64,000 nt of DNA from Earliella scabrosa (GCA_022605405.1 JABYQQ010000010.1:744001-808000); one strand, 5' to 3'; shown: positions 33,928 to 45,522, counted from the stretch's first letter. Made by a program: numbers and translations. The notes: generated from the sequence alone by a model not told the origin.

Positions 33928-36025
33928 CTAGCCTACCATCGCCGTCTTGAGGCGATCCAAAACACTCTCCCATTGACTAAACAGACCCACACCCCACTTC
34001 CATCGCTCGGCGCCGGTGCGAGGCAGCTGGCCTCCAGCCTCCGACAGCTGCCGGAACGATTGAAACCCACACTCCGCCCAACGGAACAGCCCGCCAGCCG
34101 TGTACTGCGTGAGGGAATAGCGGCGTTCGTGCGGGGCAATCGCAAGGTTGGAGTGGTGAATGATGGCTGAAGGGATCAGGATGGTGGATCCGGGGGGAAA
34201 TTCGATGATCTTCTTGAGCTCCCAAAGGATGAGATGCCCCCCAAGGCGCGGGTTGAACTTGCCAATGGCCGTGATGGCGCACCAGCCGAACGGAATGTTG
34301 AGGTAGTCGACGTGCTTCGCTGTGACCGTCCGCGGGCCGACGTTGGCAGTGGCGCAGGCAAACACGTTGTTCCTGTAGTTGCGTTCGAGGGTGGGGTCCC
34401 TCTGACAGACACCGTCCAAAACCCAGTCGTAAAGCTGGTAGATGTCGGGGGCAAACATTTGAAGAGCGGCTGCAAATCGCGGAAGGTCAGCACAGCCTGC
34501 CAGGAGGGGGAGTAGGTAGCGCACCATTCGCGAAGTTGGCCACCCGCAACATTGCAGGGTGGCGGCGCAGCACATCCACTACGGCATAATTCCGGTGGCT
34601 TCCCTGTGCTAGTCGGCCAACTCGCTGCTAGCAGTCAGCCCACAATTCGGCCGTGGCGCTCACAGGACGGCTCACGCACCTGCTGTCCCCCGCCGAAGGA
34701 CAGCCCATAGGAGATCCAGTGATAGTCGTCGCCCACACGGCGGTTGGTGCCGGGTTTGAAGGTGTAGGCCTCCCGGCATTCGTCGAAGAGCTGGGAAAGG
34801 GTGTCGTTCACGTCCTGCTGCCAGCGAGGATCTTTTGGCTGGCCGCCCAGGGCGGAGACCACGCGGAACCAAGGGTCGAGGAAGGGGGTCGGGGTTCTGA
34901 AATTCCCGAAAGATTTGGGACTGGGCGCAAGGAAAAGGGAGGGGGCCGCCCACCTTCCATCCCACTCCACATACTGAAAGCCGCGCTGTTCGAAATATTG
35001 GCGAAGGCGCTGCACCCGTTCGTCCTCCGTGGCGTCGTCCTTTAGACCAATGAAGGCCGTGCTCGCAACGTGAACGCTGTGAAAGTCGTCGAAGTCGAAG
35101 TCAGTGGTGACGGGCGTTGGGCCGTCGGCGTTCCCAGGCAAGGGGAGCGAAGGCTCGTCGACAGGAGGAGTAGAGAGGACGCGCTCCTCCTGGACATGTC
35201 GGCGGGCGCTCTCTTTGATGGGGCGGTTCATGCCGCCAACATTGTGGGTGTCCCGAACCTTCCGACGCCGATCGTAATGGCGCTGGTTGCGGAGGGCCTT
35301 TCCGGTCGCTGGGGCACGGGGCTGGCTGCTGTGTTCAAGCTGCGGCGAAGGAAGCAGCGCCACCATCGAGGCTGGGAGGTCGAGAGTGTGGACGTCGGGG
35401 CAGCCGGCCACATCTTCGCGCCATCTCCCTGGCACGACGAAGGGATCTTCGTCGTCTTGCACATCTGGAAAGGGGGCGCCGTTGGGAGGGGTGACATGGG
35501 GCGGACACGGGGTTGGACTCTCGAAGGAGAGCTCGGAGGAGAGCTCGGAGGGGCGACATTCCGGCAGGTTGCGTGGGGGTGGTCCTGGGACTTGGCCTGG
35601 CTGCGCTGTTAGTGAGAGGGCTCATGGGCTGCTGAGGGGGCGTACCTGGGTCGTTGAGGCGGTCCTCCGTTGCGCAGGCGGCGGCAATGCGGGCCTCGGT
35701 GCTGAAGTCCGGCGGCGCGTGGAGAGGCACGCCGATGTCGGAGTACCACGGCGAAAACGCCGAGCCTGAGCGGGTCTAACAAGGGAGTAAGGGGGACATT
35801 CAGGTTTGGCAAGTGACTAAACCCACCTTCCGAAAAGCCGCAAAGTCTTCGAAGGGGTTGGGTCCTGAAAAGAAGGAGTGTGTCAGCGCGTCGTTCACGC
35901 CGAAGGCGGCAGCCCACGACTATCCACCATCGCACCACGCGTTCTGGGCCCCAAGGTCGAAGCACACGAGCCCGCTGGCACGACGGTTTCAAGTTTGAGC
36001 GAGGGGAGAACGTACCTGCTGACAT
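33928..36025 (-). CDS. TET/JBP-like 2-oxoglutarate/iron dioxygenase of mushroom transposon type, 574 aa
   Basis: Six exons join in frame: 36025-36016 (only 10 nt), 35864-35827, 35775-35646, 35605-34680, 34603-34525 and 34469-33928. The C-terminal domain contains KHVDYLNIPFGWCAITA, giving the iron-binding HxD pair (His447, Asp449), then GGHLILWELK, EFPPGSTILIPSAIIHHSN with a candidate distal His (499/500), and RYSLTQYTAGGLFRW with a candidate 2-oxoglutarate Arg. This pattern belongs to the abundant Agaricomycete family described as TET/JBP-like, known to expand with KDZ-class transposons; such enzymes oxidise methylated bases in DNA. The N-terminal half is Pro/Ser-rich and unrecognised. The gene lies inside the 15.5-kb insert, downstream of and on the same strand as the integrase-type gene. 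Activity on DNA is inference. Confidence 0.65.
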
Positions 36026-36511
36026 TGCAGCGTGACAGCGGCGGCGGATTCGTGGGCAGGGTTGGGCGGCCGTGAGCGAAGTCGTGAGCGAGGTCGTAGG
36101 GGAGGTCGTGGGCGCGGTCGTGGGCGCGGTCGTGAGCAAGGTCGTGAGCAAGGTCGTGAGCAAGGTCGCAGAGGGTCGGAGGCACTGAGGAAGGAATGGG
36201 GACGTGGCAGAGGCGCCAGCTCTGTTGATCCCATCACGTGAGCGATCGGCGCTTCGAGCCAGAACGCGTGACGTCACGCGAACATGACAAGGTCCGCGGC
36301 CGAGGGAGGACGAGGATGAGGGACGAGGGACGAGAGAAGAGAGACGAGACGTCGGGCGGGCGCGATAACGAGAAGCAGGGGAGCCGTTACAGCAACGCAA
36401 ACAGAAACTTACAGCCTCTGATAGTGTGGCTACGACTGGCTTATGTGAATAACACGGCGCCACTATGGAGAGGGGCTCCGATGTTCTGGGTGCAACGCTG
36501 GTTACAAATAG

Positions 36512-38616
36512 CTACCCGTGCTCTTCCGTCCCATGCTGCATGCGCAGAATCCTGTTCATTAAGTCCAATCCCTGTGCCCACAGTACCGCCCTTGACCACC
36601 AAATCGTGAACGGCAGCTCCACCGCCACCCTCCTACCATGCCTTCCCAAGGAGATGAACTCCTGTGATCCATACCCACCTTCTGGCCATTCCGCCTCAGC
36701 TACTCCCAAAAACGAGGGCACCAAACCAGCAGATCGAATCTCCGCAAGACAATTCGTGAAGATGTCTAAGGTAGCTGCGTCGAAGGGGCAATTCGAGGGT
36801 GGAACTGGAATGGCGTCGTGGCGTATGTGGTGCTCCTGAGATGCTGCGATAGCGTCATCGAGGGGTGTGTGGGCTGTGCCATCAGGTGAGGAGGAGGAAG
36901 ATGGCGATGGGGAGGAAGGCGAAGAGGGTGGTTGAGAAGGGGAGGGTTGCGACCCGCTCTCGCTTTCCTCGTCCGAGTGTCCAGCGCCTGTCTGTCCAGG
37001 GTGCCGTCTGCGCTCCTCTCGGTCGACCCCATAGTACTGTTCGAGAATCTCTGGATGGACTTCCTGGAAATCGTCGTGATTGTGTGGCTGTCCATGCTTG
37101 AGCTGTCCAAGAAAACGGATATCCTGAATAAGAGGCGCAGTTCATAAGAAAGTTTGAAACTAAGTGCGATTATTAATGGTCAGTAACTCACCAAGGGAGA
37201 ACGATCCCCACCCTTGCCTGAGAGAGGATGGTGATTCCAGTGTTCCTGAAAGGTGACACAGTCCTCATTGATCATAGCAAGGAAAAGATAGTGCAAGAGC
37301 CAGAGATGGTGCGGGTTGTTGGGATCAAGCTGATGACGACGTTCCAATCGAGTAAAGAAGGCCCGCCATCGGAACGCAAACTGGGTTCCAATCTCGACCC
37401 ACATGCGCTCAATGCGAGTGTTTCGCGTGGAACTGTAATGGCCTGTCAATGGTTGCCAAACGAAATGAGATGTCACCGCGCTCACCTTCCCCACATGAAG
37501 GATGCTCGGTTTGGACCTCGAAACTTGATCATCCAGATGGCGACGTCCACGTTCTCCCCGCCGCGATCGCCGCGCACTCGAGAGGGAACACCCCAAATAG
37601 CAACAGCTTCGAGAAAGCAGGTCTCCACTGTACGAGAGAAGTTGTTCGTGTTGCCGCGCAGCATCACCATCTGGAATCAGCAGTGGCTCAGTCGTGCTTG
37701 AACCTTTGCATAGTCCTGGCAGGCTACTTACCACGCGATCAAATCCATCCGCCCCGCCGTGGAACACGATTCCCCAGCGAATGAGCTTGTGGTAGCCATC
37801 GATGTGCCACAGGTAGTTAGGATAGGGGACGATGTATTCCCGGCGATCGATCGTCTTATGGGTTCTAAGGACTTGGCGAAGGCGATCGATTCTATTGAGG
37901 GACTGGATCACACGAGCCTTTTGAACATGTAGACCGTTGGACTCGAGGAATCCGATGGCGTAGCGGAACCCGGAGGGAGGCTTTGTCTCTCGGAAAGCGC
38001 GAAGAAGGGTGTCAAGATCCTGGTCAGATATCGTGGAGAAGGATCGATAGATATTATGACGCTTCATCTTGTTACGAAGGGTGTTTCGATGAACGCCTAG
38101 TGTCTTTGCCAGCGTTGTAAGAGGAATGCGACGATGAGTAGAAGTGGCCTCTTGAAGCCAGTTGGGATCGATGACTATCGCTGGGCGGCCACGGCGTCCG
38201 TTTCTAACCACATGCACCGGGAGAGACTGGACTATGTTTTTCTCCAAGCTAAAGGATTACATCAGTGGGGCTTGTTGAGGGTGGGTTCAATGCAGTACTG
38301 ACATGGAGCTCTCCCTTACAGCAGCCCCATCTAACTCGCATATGAGGCTTGCAAGAGCATGGGTACATTCCGCTATCCATGAAGGGTTGGAGACCTCCTC
38401 TTCTAATGCCTGCAGGATAGGCACTATACGCTTCTTCAATCGTTCGGAATGAAGCTGAAGTCGGATGGGATCGCCATCCTCGAATCGGAGGAGTGAGTGG
38501 GAATCGTGATAGGCTTTAGTGAGTATCTCATGAGCCTGTAGAACTCCGGATGACCAGCCATCAGAGGATATGGGATCGGGAAGGGAGGGAAATTGGGCAG
38601 GGCGATCAGTGGACAT
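36512..38616 (-). CDS. Integrase-type DDE recombinase, 622 aa
   Basis: Exons 38616-38303, 38248-37732, 37670-37486, 37432-37192 and 37123-36512 join in frame. A helix-turn-helix-like segment (LTTLAKTLGVHRNTLRNKM) precedes an RNase-H-fold core. The core has YLWHIDGYHKL (Asp255), RVRGDRGGEN (Asp312) and NTRIERMWVE (Glu347). The last Asp and Glu are 35 residues apart, a DD35E arrangement like retroviral integrases. HHLWLLHYLFL and an acidic Ser/Pro-rich linker lead to a conserved-looking C-terminus (GRHGRRVAVELPFTIWW). Agaricomycetes carry many such integrase-core proteins of unclear element type. All catalytic acids are present and the gene appears intact. It is the best candidate transposase of the surrounding 15.5-kb element, which makes a 6-bp target duplication. 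Confidence 0.75.
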
Positions 38617-39013
38617 TGCTCAGTAACACGGAGGTGTAAGTCTCAGATCTGAGCTCGAGACAGGCTTGAAAGCAAGAGGCGCCTTCGAACCGCTGAGCAC
38701 CACGCTAACCGGACCGTGGACCGTCTACCGACGGCTCTGGGGTTGGGTTCTCACGTACATAAGGCAATTTGGCCCGTCCAGCCAGCTCATCGCCCCTCTC
38801 CTCTCCCCATTCTGCCACTGTCTCCCTCCTTCCCCTGCTTTGACCGCTGCAAGTCTAACTCATTCGCTCATTCACTTTTGACCTTGCCCCTGCTCGTCCT
38901 CGTCAGGTCTCGCGAATTGCATACCACTCTCCTTCGGCTCTCCTCAAAGCTCCCTCGCGTCTTCTCCCTCACACCTCTCCCTCGCCTGCACCTTCTCCCT
39001 CCTGTCTCAACCG
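38617..39013. promoter_or_regulatory. Divergent promoter region of integrase and BTB-like genes
   Basis: No gene. The two genes are transcribed away from each other from this 397-bp region, which is pyrimidine-rich on the plus strand near the BTB-like start. Confidence 0.45.
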
Positions 39014-40002
39014 ATGGCTGCCGCCGTGATTGGTCCGACCCAACCCATCGTCAACGGACCAGAGCACCCCGATTACTACCACCCCGATGGCAGTTTTGTC
39101 ATCTTCGTAAGTCTTGGGTATTGCACTGGCTCTGCTGTTAGCTGACTTGCTTCCACAGCTCATGTCGAACGGCATGTTCTACAAACTGTACCGGCGGCAG
39201 CTTCTCCATCAATCCAGGCGCTTCGCCATCACCCTCTCCTTTCCTGCTTCTGACACGAGCGAGGGTTCCTCCAAGCTGATCCCTTTCGTTCTGGAGGGCG
39301 TCAACGCTGGGGACTGGGATAATACCTGTGCTTATTTGTTTGGGCAAAGGTATGTTCTGCCGCTTACTGGAGCTCCTCCCTTCCTGGTTTCTAATCAACA
39401 GCTCCAGGTCCCAGGTCGAGGCTACCCTTCGGAGCCTCCTCCGCATGGCCGTCTTCTTCGAGATGGATGACATGGGTGACTACGCGTTCAACACTCTGGG
39501 GAGCCTCCCGGGCCTGAGCCCGGTTGTTCAGCTTGAAGTGGGCTTGCTTCACGACATAGAAGAATGGATTCATGCGGGCTTCCGTCGTCTTGTGATCCAG
39601 GTGCCCATCCAGCGGCTTCAGCTCGCCGACTTCGATGTGGTAGGGCTGCGCGTTTTCTTCGTCCTCGCCCAGACCCAGGCGGATGTAGAGTTGTACCGCC
39701 GCCAGGTGTGCTACGGTGTGCCGAAGATGGTCTACTCCGCCCGCTGCCCCTTCAATGCTGGCTGCAGGATCTCCTGGAAACAGGAATGGTGGGGCGGCTT
39801 TGCGAAGCACCTGCTGAACCCGGACCCCCTGGTTCCTCGACAAACCCCGCAGGGGTTGTTGACGAAGCTCTTCGACGTCGACATCTCCTACCTCTGTACA
39901 GAGTGCAAGAAGCTGACGATCCAAGCGGCGCTTGATCATCCGGCCTGCAACGGGGAGGACCAAATCATCAACCTCGGTGTCAAGCGACTGGGGCAACTTT
40001 AG
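39014..40002 (+). CDS. BTB/POZ-like protein, 294 aa
   Basis: Exons 39014-39106, 39159-39349 and 39402-40002 join in frame. The N-terminus runs EHPDYYHPDGSFVIFLMSNG then MFYKLYRRQLLHQSRRFA, matching the BTB-like domain common in Agaricomycetes. After it comes a helical region (LRSLLRMAVFFEMDDMGDYA) and two cysteine pairs later on (CPFNAGC, CTECKK). BTB proteins often act as adaptors for cullin ubiquitin ligases, but this family is expanded and unassigned. The gene is intact and lies inside the 15.5-kb insert. Confidence 0.65.
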
Positions 40003-40125
40003 GAGGTGCTCACCAAGCCTCTTCCTGCACCTGGCATATCTCCCTCCTCGGCACTTTGTTCATCGGCATCAGCATCAGCATCGGCATCGGCAACGGCATC
40101 CGTATCACGACACTCTCAACGACCA

Positions 40126-40440
40126 CTCTCAACGACCGCTCTCCGCGACTGCTCTCCGCGACCGCTCTCCGCGACCGCTCTCCACGACCGCTCTCCACGA
40201 CCGCTGTCCTCACCACCTCTCCACGACCGCTCTCCGCGACCGCTCTCCTCTCCACCTCTCCGCGACCGCTCTCCGCGACCGCTCTCCACTCCACCTCTCC
40301 GCGACCGCTCTCCACTCCACCTCTCCGCGACCGCTCTCCGCGACCGCTCTCCACTCCACCTCTCCGCGACCGCTCTCCGCGACCGCTCTCCGCGACCGCT
40401 CTCCGCGACCGCTCTCCGCGACTGCTCTCCGAGCTGGTTC
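40126..40440. repeat. Minisatellite, 13-bp unit CTCTCCGCGACCG and variants
   Basis: More than twenty near-tandem units, with interspersed CTCTCCACTCCAC variants. The region is open in several frames on both strands only because the unit has no stops; no coding role is claimed. Confidence 0.85.
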
Positions 40441-40923
40441 TCCACCACCGCTTTCCACCACCGCGCAGCAAGCATCCTGCAAGACTTGGTTCCGCGACGC
40501 GAACGACCATTTACCAGTCCTGCAGCACGTGTGCTTGTGGGTGTAGCGGCCTTGGCCCCTCAATGGGGATTGAGGGGGTGGCGACGGCTCTCTGTCCTGC
40601 AATCTAATGTTTTCTTGATGCTCTCTTACTCTACCTACCTGCATGTCTCTGTTCTCCTGATCTTGGTGTATCCATAGCTTGTCCATTCTATCTCATACCC
40701 ATACCCTGTCTATCCGGTGCAATGCTCTCCGCCTCTATTTCACGTTCCTAGTCGTTTGTCATGTCCATGAGTATCTCATTCACACCTGTATTACAGCTCT
40801 CATCTATTCATCCACCCTCCCTTGGCCGTCTAGTTTCCAGGGAGGTCATATCCTGTTGAATAGCATCCACTACCTCAGGTTCCAACCTTAGAGCGACCTC
40901 AGTGAGGATGAGCGAACCAGCGA

Positions 40924-41095
40924 GATGGACGTACGAGGACGAGATGGACGTACGAGGACGAGATGGACGACTCGGGGGTATCAGGCGTGTCGGAGGTGCT
41001 GGGCGAGGACGAGATGGACGTACGAGGACGAGATGGACGACTCGGGGGCATCAGGCGTGTCGGAGGTGCTGGGCGGACGAGCGAACCAGCGAGAT
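40924..41095. repeat. Tandem repeat with GAGATGGACGTACGAGGAC units
   Basis: Short units and a larger block (GAGATGGACGACTCGGGGG through GTGCTGGGCG) occur twice. It lies between the BTB-like gene and the next minus-strand gene. Confidence 0.8.
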
Positions 41096-41151
41096 GACCT
41101 CGTGCAGGAGGAGTTGAAGGTGCATGAATACAAAGCAATTCATAGTACAGA

Positions 41152-42141
41152 CTACGGGTGAGGGCATCCTCGGGGATGTACACAGGGTCTAATGGTGGGA
41201 TGAGAGGGACAAGTAGGAACAGTGCCGCGAATCCATGAAGTGCCTAAGCCAGGTAGCTCACAATGATAGTCATGGAGAATCATGGTAAGGCATCCCCTAT
41301 CTCCAAATGAACGCTTGACACAAGGTGCCAGCCATGATCGGACGCAGGGCCGGGGAGATCCAGCAGCGTCGAGATCCCAGTTGTCAGGATGGGTACGGAA
41401 GTGGAGGTTGCGGTCAGCGTACTGAGCCAGCATGTTCAGGAAGCGCTCGCCACGCATCTGGTCAAGGGCGAAAAGGCTGCGTTGATGGAGGGTGAGGGAG
41501 GGATAGGCGCAGCATAAGCCGTCCGCCGCCAAGTAGTTGAAGAAGAAGGTAAGGTGTTGGAAGGCAATGGGGACCGAGGAGCAGGGAGGAAAGAGTGGGG
41601 ATCCAGAGGAGGACACCGTGACAACGACGTCACCTTTTTCAAGGACTACAAGTCGTCGCACTCCAGCCAATGTTGTCCCCGGCTCCACCTCGCAGTAGTT
41701 CGGGTTGTAATTGATGTTGAGCATCTCGTCGCCTTGTTTTTCAAAACCCTCGCGTTGGATGAGGTGTTCTTTGAACGCGTCGAAGTGGTCTTCATCAACA
41801 TAGAACGGCCATGCGAAGAGGGAAGGCGTGTCGGTGAGGAAGGCGAAGGCGGCCCCGCCAGCAAGAATAGCGCCGCATGTGCGCATAACTTCAAAAAAGG
41901 AGGTAGTGTCGTTGACGATACTATACCAACTGCCGGTTAGCAAGGAACTGAATGTCAAAAGGGGAGGGTGTACATACGTCCTGAAGAACACGGAATGACG
42001 ACGGCGGAGCTCATCGCGTACAATGGCGGACACGTCCGCATGAATACCGCGACATTTGAGGAGGAGCGTAGGGGTGTCTACGTAGTAACTGAGGAGCACG
42101 CGGATAGCTTCCAGGACAGCCTGAGGGGGGTGGTAAGCCAT
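41152..42141 (-). CDS. Unrecognised protein, possibly nucleotidyltransferase-like, about 313 aa
   Basis: Open from ATG 42141 (MAYHPPQAVLEAIRVLLSYY) to a stop at 41152, with a probable 48-nt in-frame intron near 41929-41976 that joins SVFFRT to WYSIVNDTTSFF. The segment CGAILAGGAAFAFLTDTP, followed by FYVDEDHFDAFKEHL and then EGFE, recalls Agaricomycete proteins with a G-G/S-x-A...D-D pattern like minimal nucleotidyltransferases. The acidic pair is not convincingly complete, so the call is tentative. Both spliced and unspliced forms stay open. It is part of the 15.5-kb insert. Confidence 0.5.
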   Translation of the reverse strand: MAYHPPQAVLEAIRVLLSYYVDTPTLLLKCRGIHADVSAIVRDELRRRHSVFFRTYVHPPLLTFSSLLTGSWYSIVNDTTSFFEVMRTCGAILAGGAAFAFLTDTPSLFAWPFYVDEDHFDAFKEHLIQREGFEKQGDEMLNINYNPNYCEVEPGTTLAGVRRLVVLEKGDVVVTVSSSGSPLFPPCSSVPIAFQHLTFFFNYLAADGLCCAYPSLTLHQRSLFALDQMRGERFLNMLAQYADRNLHFRTHPDNWDLDAAGSPRPCVRSWLAPCVKRSFGDRGCLTMILHDYHCELPGLGTSWIRGTVPTCPSHPTIRPCVHPRGCPHP

Positions 42142-42566
42142 CGGGGCGAGAGATGACAGAGGGGCGAGTGAGGGGATGGGGAATGGTGGAGTGCCAGGCT
42201 GCCAGCAAAATGTAATCAGATCTCGGTCGCCAAATCGCGTGGCTGAGATCAGAGATCTCATCAGGCGCCCGGGCGGTGGGGCCGCGCCAAAGTGATGGCA
42301 CATCTGCAGACGCAAGCGGAGGGCCGCCGGAGGCAACCAGAGACAACCACGGCGTTGATGGGCAAGGCGTTTGATATGCTGTCATGTGTTGGCCGCACAG
42401 CAGTGGGAGGTGAGCAAGAAGTAGCATGTAGATGGCGGCAGGTGAGACCGGCGCCTGGGCAGGAGGGGAGAGAGCGGCACCCGGGCGTAGCGGGAGAGCA
42501 CGGCGGCGGCGGGAGGGACTCGGGAGCAGCGGGAAAGCGCAGCGCGTGGCCAGCCGCATGTCAATG
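42142..42566. other. GC-rich spacer
   Basis: No gene supported; it follows the abrupt end of Wee1-like similarity. Confidence 0.4.
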
Positions 42567-44602
42567 GCCAACCGGAAGCGGCAGAGGGGACGAAGCCTGG
42601 AGTAACCAGCTCCTGGTCGTCGCAGGACGAGGCTACAGTGCTCACCGAGGTTGAGGCACGCGGCATGGCAGCCATCATGAAGTTCTTGCCCTCGTTGAGT
42701 GGTAGATCGAGCTCCCCATCGCTGTCGGAGAGGACAACGCCGGAGTCGGGGGGACGGACCTTCTTCGGCAAGGGATCGAGGCTTTCGCGCTTCTGTTTCT
42801 TCTTCGGACTGGGTGTGCCACCTTTCTGCAGACTGATGGCGAATGAAGAATCGGCAGGCCCGCTGCTGAAGAAGATGTCGGCCTCATCCTCAGATGAATC
42901 GGACTCCATCCGCTTCCGTGCGTTGACAGGAGCAGGAGATGAGGGCGCAGCAGCAGGGGACCGACTCGCCCAGGCGGACGATGCACCAGGATCAGCACAA
43001 CCACCCGCATAACTGTGGCGGTTGATGAACGAGGGACGTGCTGAAGGTGGCTCAGAGCGGAGGAACAAGGGCGAGACGGGAGTGTTGGTAACGGATGCTG
43101 TCCTACTTCCCTTGCTGCTCTTCTTCGCCGAGCTCGAGTTGTGTATCGAAGGGCCAAAGAACAGGGTTGCTGAACTTGAGCTCTCGAGGCGGTTCAATGT
43201 GCGGCCAGTATGCGACTGCGTCCGTGTCCGCGTCGTTCCAGAGGCGTTGGGGCGCGGCGAGCCAGACTCGGACGACGTCACAGAAGAGTTGGATGTTGTG
43301 CGTGTGCGCATGGTACGAGTAGAAGGGAAGGCGACTGTACTTGCGCTATTGCCTTCATTTATGCGTGGAGTGGCCGTGACCTAAGTTCCGCCGCAATCAA
43401 TATCGTGTGGCTAGGACCCCACAACAAAGACGGTGTGGCTCACCTGCTTATGCGACACAACGGGCGTGCTCTGCACCGACTTGAGTGACTCTGCAGACAC
43501 GGGGTGAGAGCGTGCTCGACCCTTGATGATGTGCCCGCCGGGGGAGATGGCTTCCGCCACCTCTTCGTCGTTGACCAAGCCCTTCCGTGTCAAAACTTCG
43601 AGGCTGGGCGGCTTGCCTTTTGCAGAGGCCTTTGTCCTGGACCTGGCCTTTATGGAAGAGAAGGGAGCCGCCGAGGTGCCGGAGCCTCCCGCAAAGAGCA
43701 GTGGCTGCTTCTCGATTGTCCCATTCGCGTCTGGGTCAGAGTCATATCCGCTCTCGTCACCAGATTGATCGAGATCGCGAATGCTGAGCATGGTCATCGT
43801 TTCCGCCTGCCTTCTGAGGTGCAGCTCGGTCTCGGCCTTGGTATGGGGAGTACGGGAGTTGAAGTGGGGGCAGCGAGAGGGGCGAGGCGGTCAAAGAGAA
43901 GGAGTCGCCTTGGCTATGTGCGAGGGCAGAGGTGACGTTAAGCGGCGTCATTGTGCACGTTCTAGAGGGTGTTGTACATATGGGCGTAGGTTTGCGCTTG
44001 GTGCCAGCGCTGGCAGCGGAAAACAGCGTCGCGGTCACGTTGAGGTGCTTGACGGACAAAGTAGAACGATCGGGTGAGAACTGGAGGGCGTCTCGGGCAG
44101 GGTCCTTGATGGGCGTCCTGAGCGGGGTTCGGAGAGCAGGGGATGATGGTGGGATGAAATGGGATGAGGAGAAAGGGGATGGGCGGAGGAATAGATCGTC
44201 ATCGTCATGGATGGTTATGGAGGAGTCTGGGGGAGGTTGGGGCGAGTATAGGCTATATGCGCGGAGAGGAGACTGGAAGCCATCGTCTTGGTCTACTGGA
44301 CCGGGAATGGGGAGCGCCTGTCGCCTGAGAGGGGATGGAGAGAGCATGGGCGTGTCGTAGGCGAGGGATGAAGCGGAGGAATTGGGAGGAGTGCGACGGA
44401 AGAGAGGAGTGGACGCACGGCAGGGCGGGACCCTGGAATCAGGTTTTGATTGTCCTGAAGGAGACGTAGTCGGAGTTGGGAGAGAGGAGCATGGCGGGAG
44501 GAGGACGAAGAAAGGTGGGATATATCGATACAGGGATGGATGAGGATGCGAGCTGCTCGTGCCTGCTCGAGTCCTGAGCCCCGCGTGGAGAATCTGAGAC
44601 AC
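42567..44602 (-). pseudogene. WEE1: N-terminal fragment of a Wee1-like protein kinase gene, without the kinase domain
   Basis: Minus-strand pieces in order include SPALRTPLRTPIKDPA, TLSVKHLN, AGTKRKPTPI, TKAETELHLRRQAETM, LSIRDLDQSGDESGYDSD, DEEVAEAISPGGHI, ARSH and PVSAESLKSVQSTP, LNRLESSSSATLFFGP, RHSYAG, EADIFFSSGPADSSF, PPDSGVVLSD and AMPRASTSVS. From memory these match the non-catalytic N-terminal region of Agaricomycete Wee1 kinases, which delay mitosis by phosphorylating Cdk1. Two single-base losses are apparent near 43830-43860 (frame changes at FDRLAPLAAP and before HFNSRTP). Similarity stops at about 42567 after SGWP, with no kinase domain downstream. A real intron is kept (donor at about 43454, acceptor about 43384), so the copy was made at DNA level. 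It lies inside the 15.5-kb insert. Confidence 0.55.
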
Positions 44603-45522
44603 GCTGCCAGTTCGTCGTGTCAGAGTGGGATCGTGCAGTATATTTCAGTACAAATCGTCATACCTAGAATGTTCGTGGCGCGCCGTCGGCCCACAACGTC
44701 GCACACCAGACAATCAGCAGCCTGTCTTCATCGCCCGTACTGTGGACCACCAGTCGGCCTGCATTCGACGCTCGCATGCACGTACCCCTGCTATCCTTCC
44801 TCTCGTCTTTGCATCAATTGATCTGGACGACCCGGCACTCCGATTGCTGACCCACGTCGACCTCAGCCTGACCGATCCGCCGCTCGCGCTGCGGTCGCTC
44901 CGGGCGGGGCCGCACTCGCGCGAGGTGGCACTTCTAATCCCGATATCTGGCCCGTTGGGGCGGCTCGAGCTGAGACGCGTGGTGGGCGAGGTGTGCATGG
45001 GGGGTCACAGGCAGGTGTGGAGGGGGGTGTGTACTGGGGCGCGATCTGAACGTTGATGCTCGGTCTGCTCCCGAGCTGCTCAACGACAACAGGAGGGAGA
45101 TCAGCACCGCGCAGCTTCAATCCTGGGATGCTGGTCGTGGAATGGGCCCGGGTTTGAAGCTAGTGGAAGGCGCGTCCCAGTCAAGCTGTCGAAACAGCTT
45201 GAAACAGCTTGAGGGGTAGGCGGAATATCGCTCCGCCGGCTGAGGAGGACAGAAGGGGCTTGTGGCGAGATTGTCCTGCTGCAATGTCGGATGAAGCCGC
45301 ACGGCGCGCGACCCAAGACTTACTGGCTTAGACTCGCGGCCCGGGCCGCGGCCGATCATACCCGGGCCTTAGGCGCCAATACACGCGGCGCGCGCGTTCC
45401 TGCCTGCCGACGTCACCAGCCACCTCTCTCTCTTTCCCTCATCTCTCCCCTTCCCTCATCTCTCCCTTTCCCTCCTCTCCTGCTCTACTCACCGCTGGCA
45501 TCCCCACCACCCGGCCTCAGCA
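44603..45522. other. Spacer, no supported gene
   Basis: Contains AGCTTGAAACAGCTTGA repeats at about 45190-45211 and a pyrimidine-rich leader before the next gene (45420-45490). Short open frames only. Confidence 0.4.

Noticed and set aside
36038..36230. Repeated GGTCGTGAGC units upstream of the dioxygenase gene as coding sequence
   Set aside because: Open in several frames because of the repeat. The first exon ATG at 36025 splices cleanly to the conserved exons without needing this stretch.
40010..40686. Several long overlapping open frames on both strands
   Set aside because: All result from the 13-bp minisatellite, which has no stop codons in most frames. No start context, splice pattern or family.
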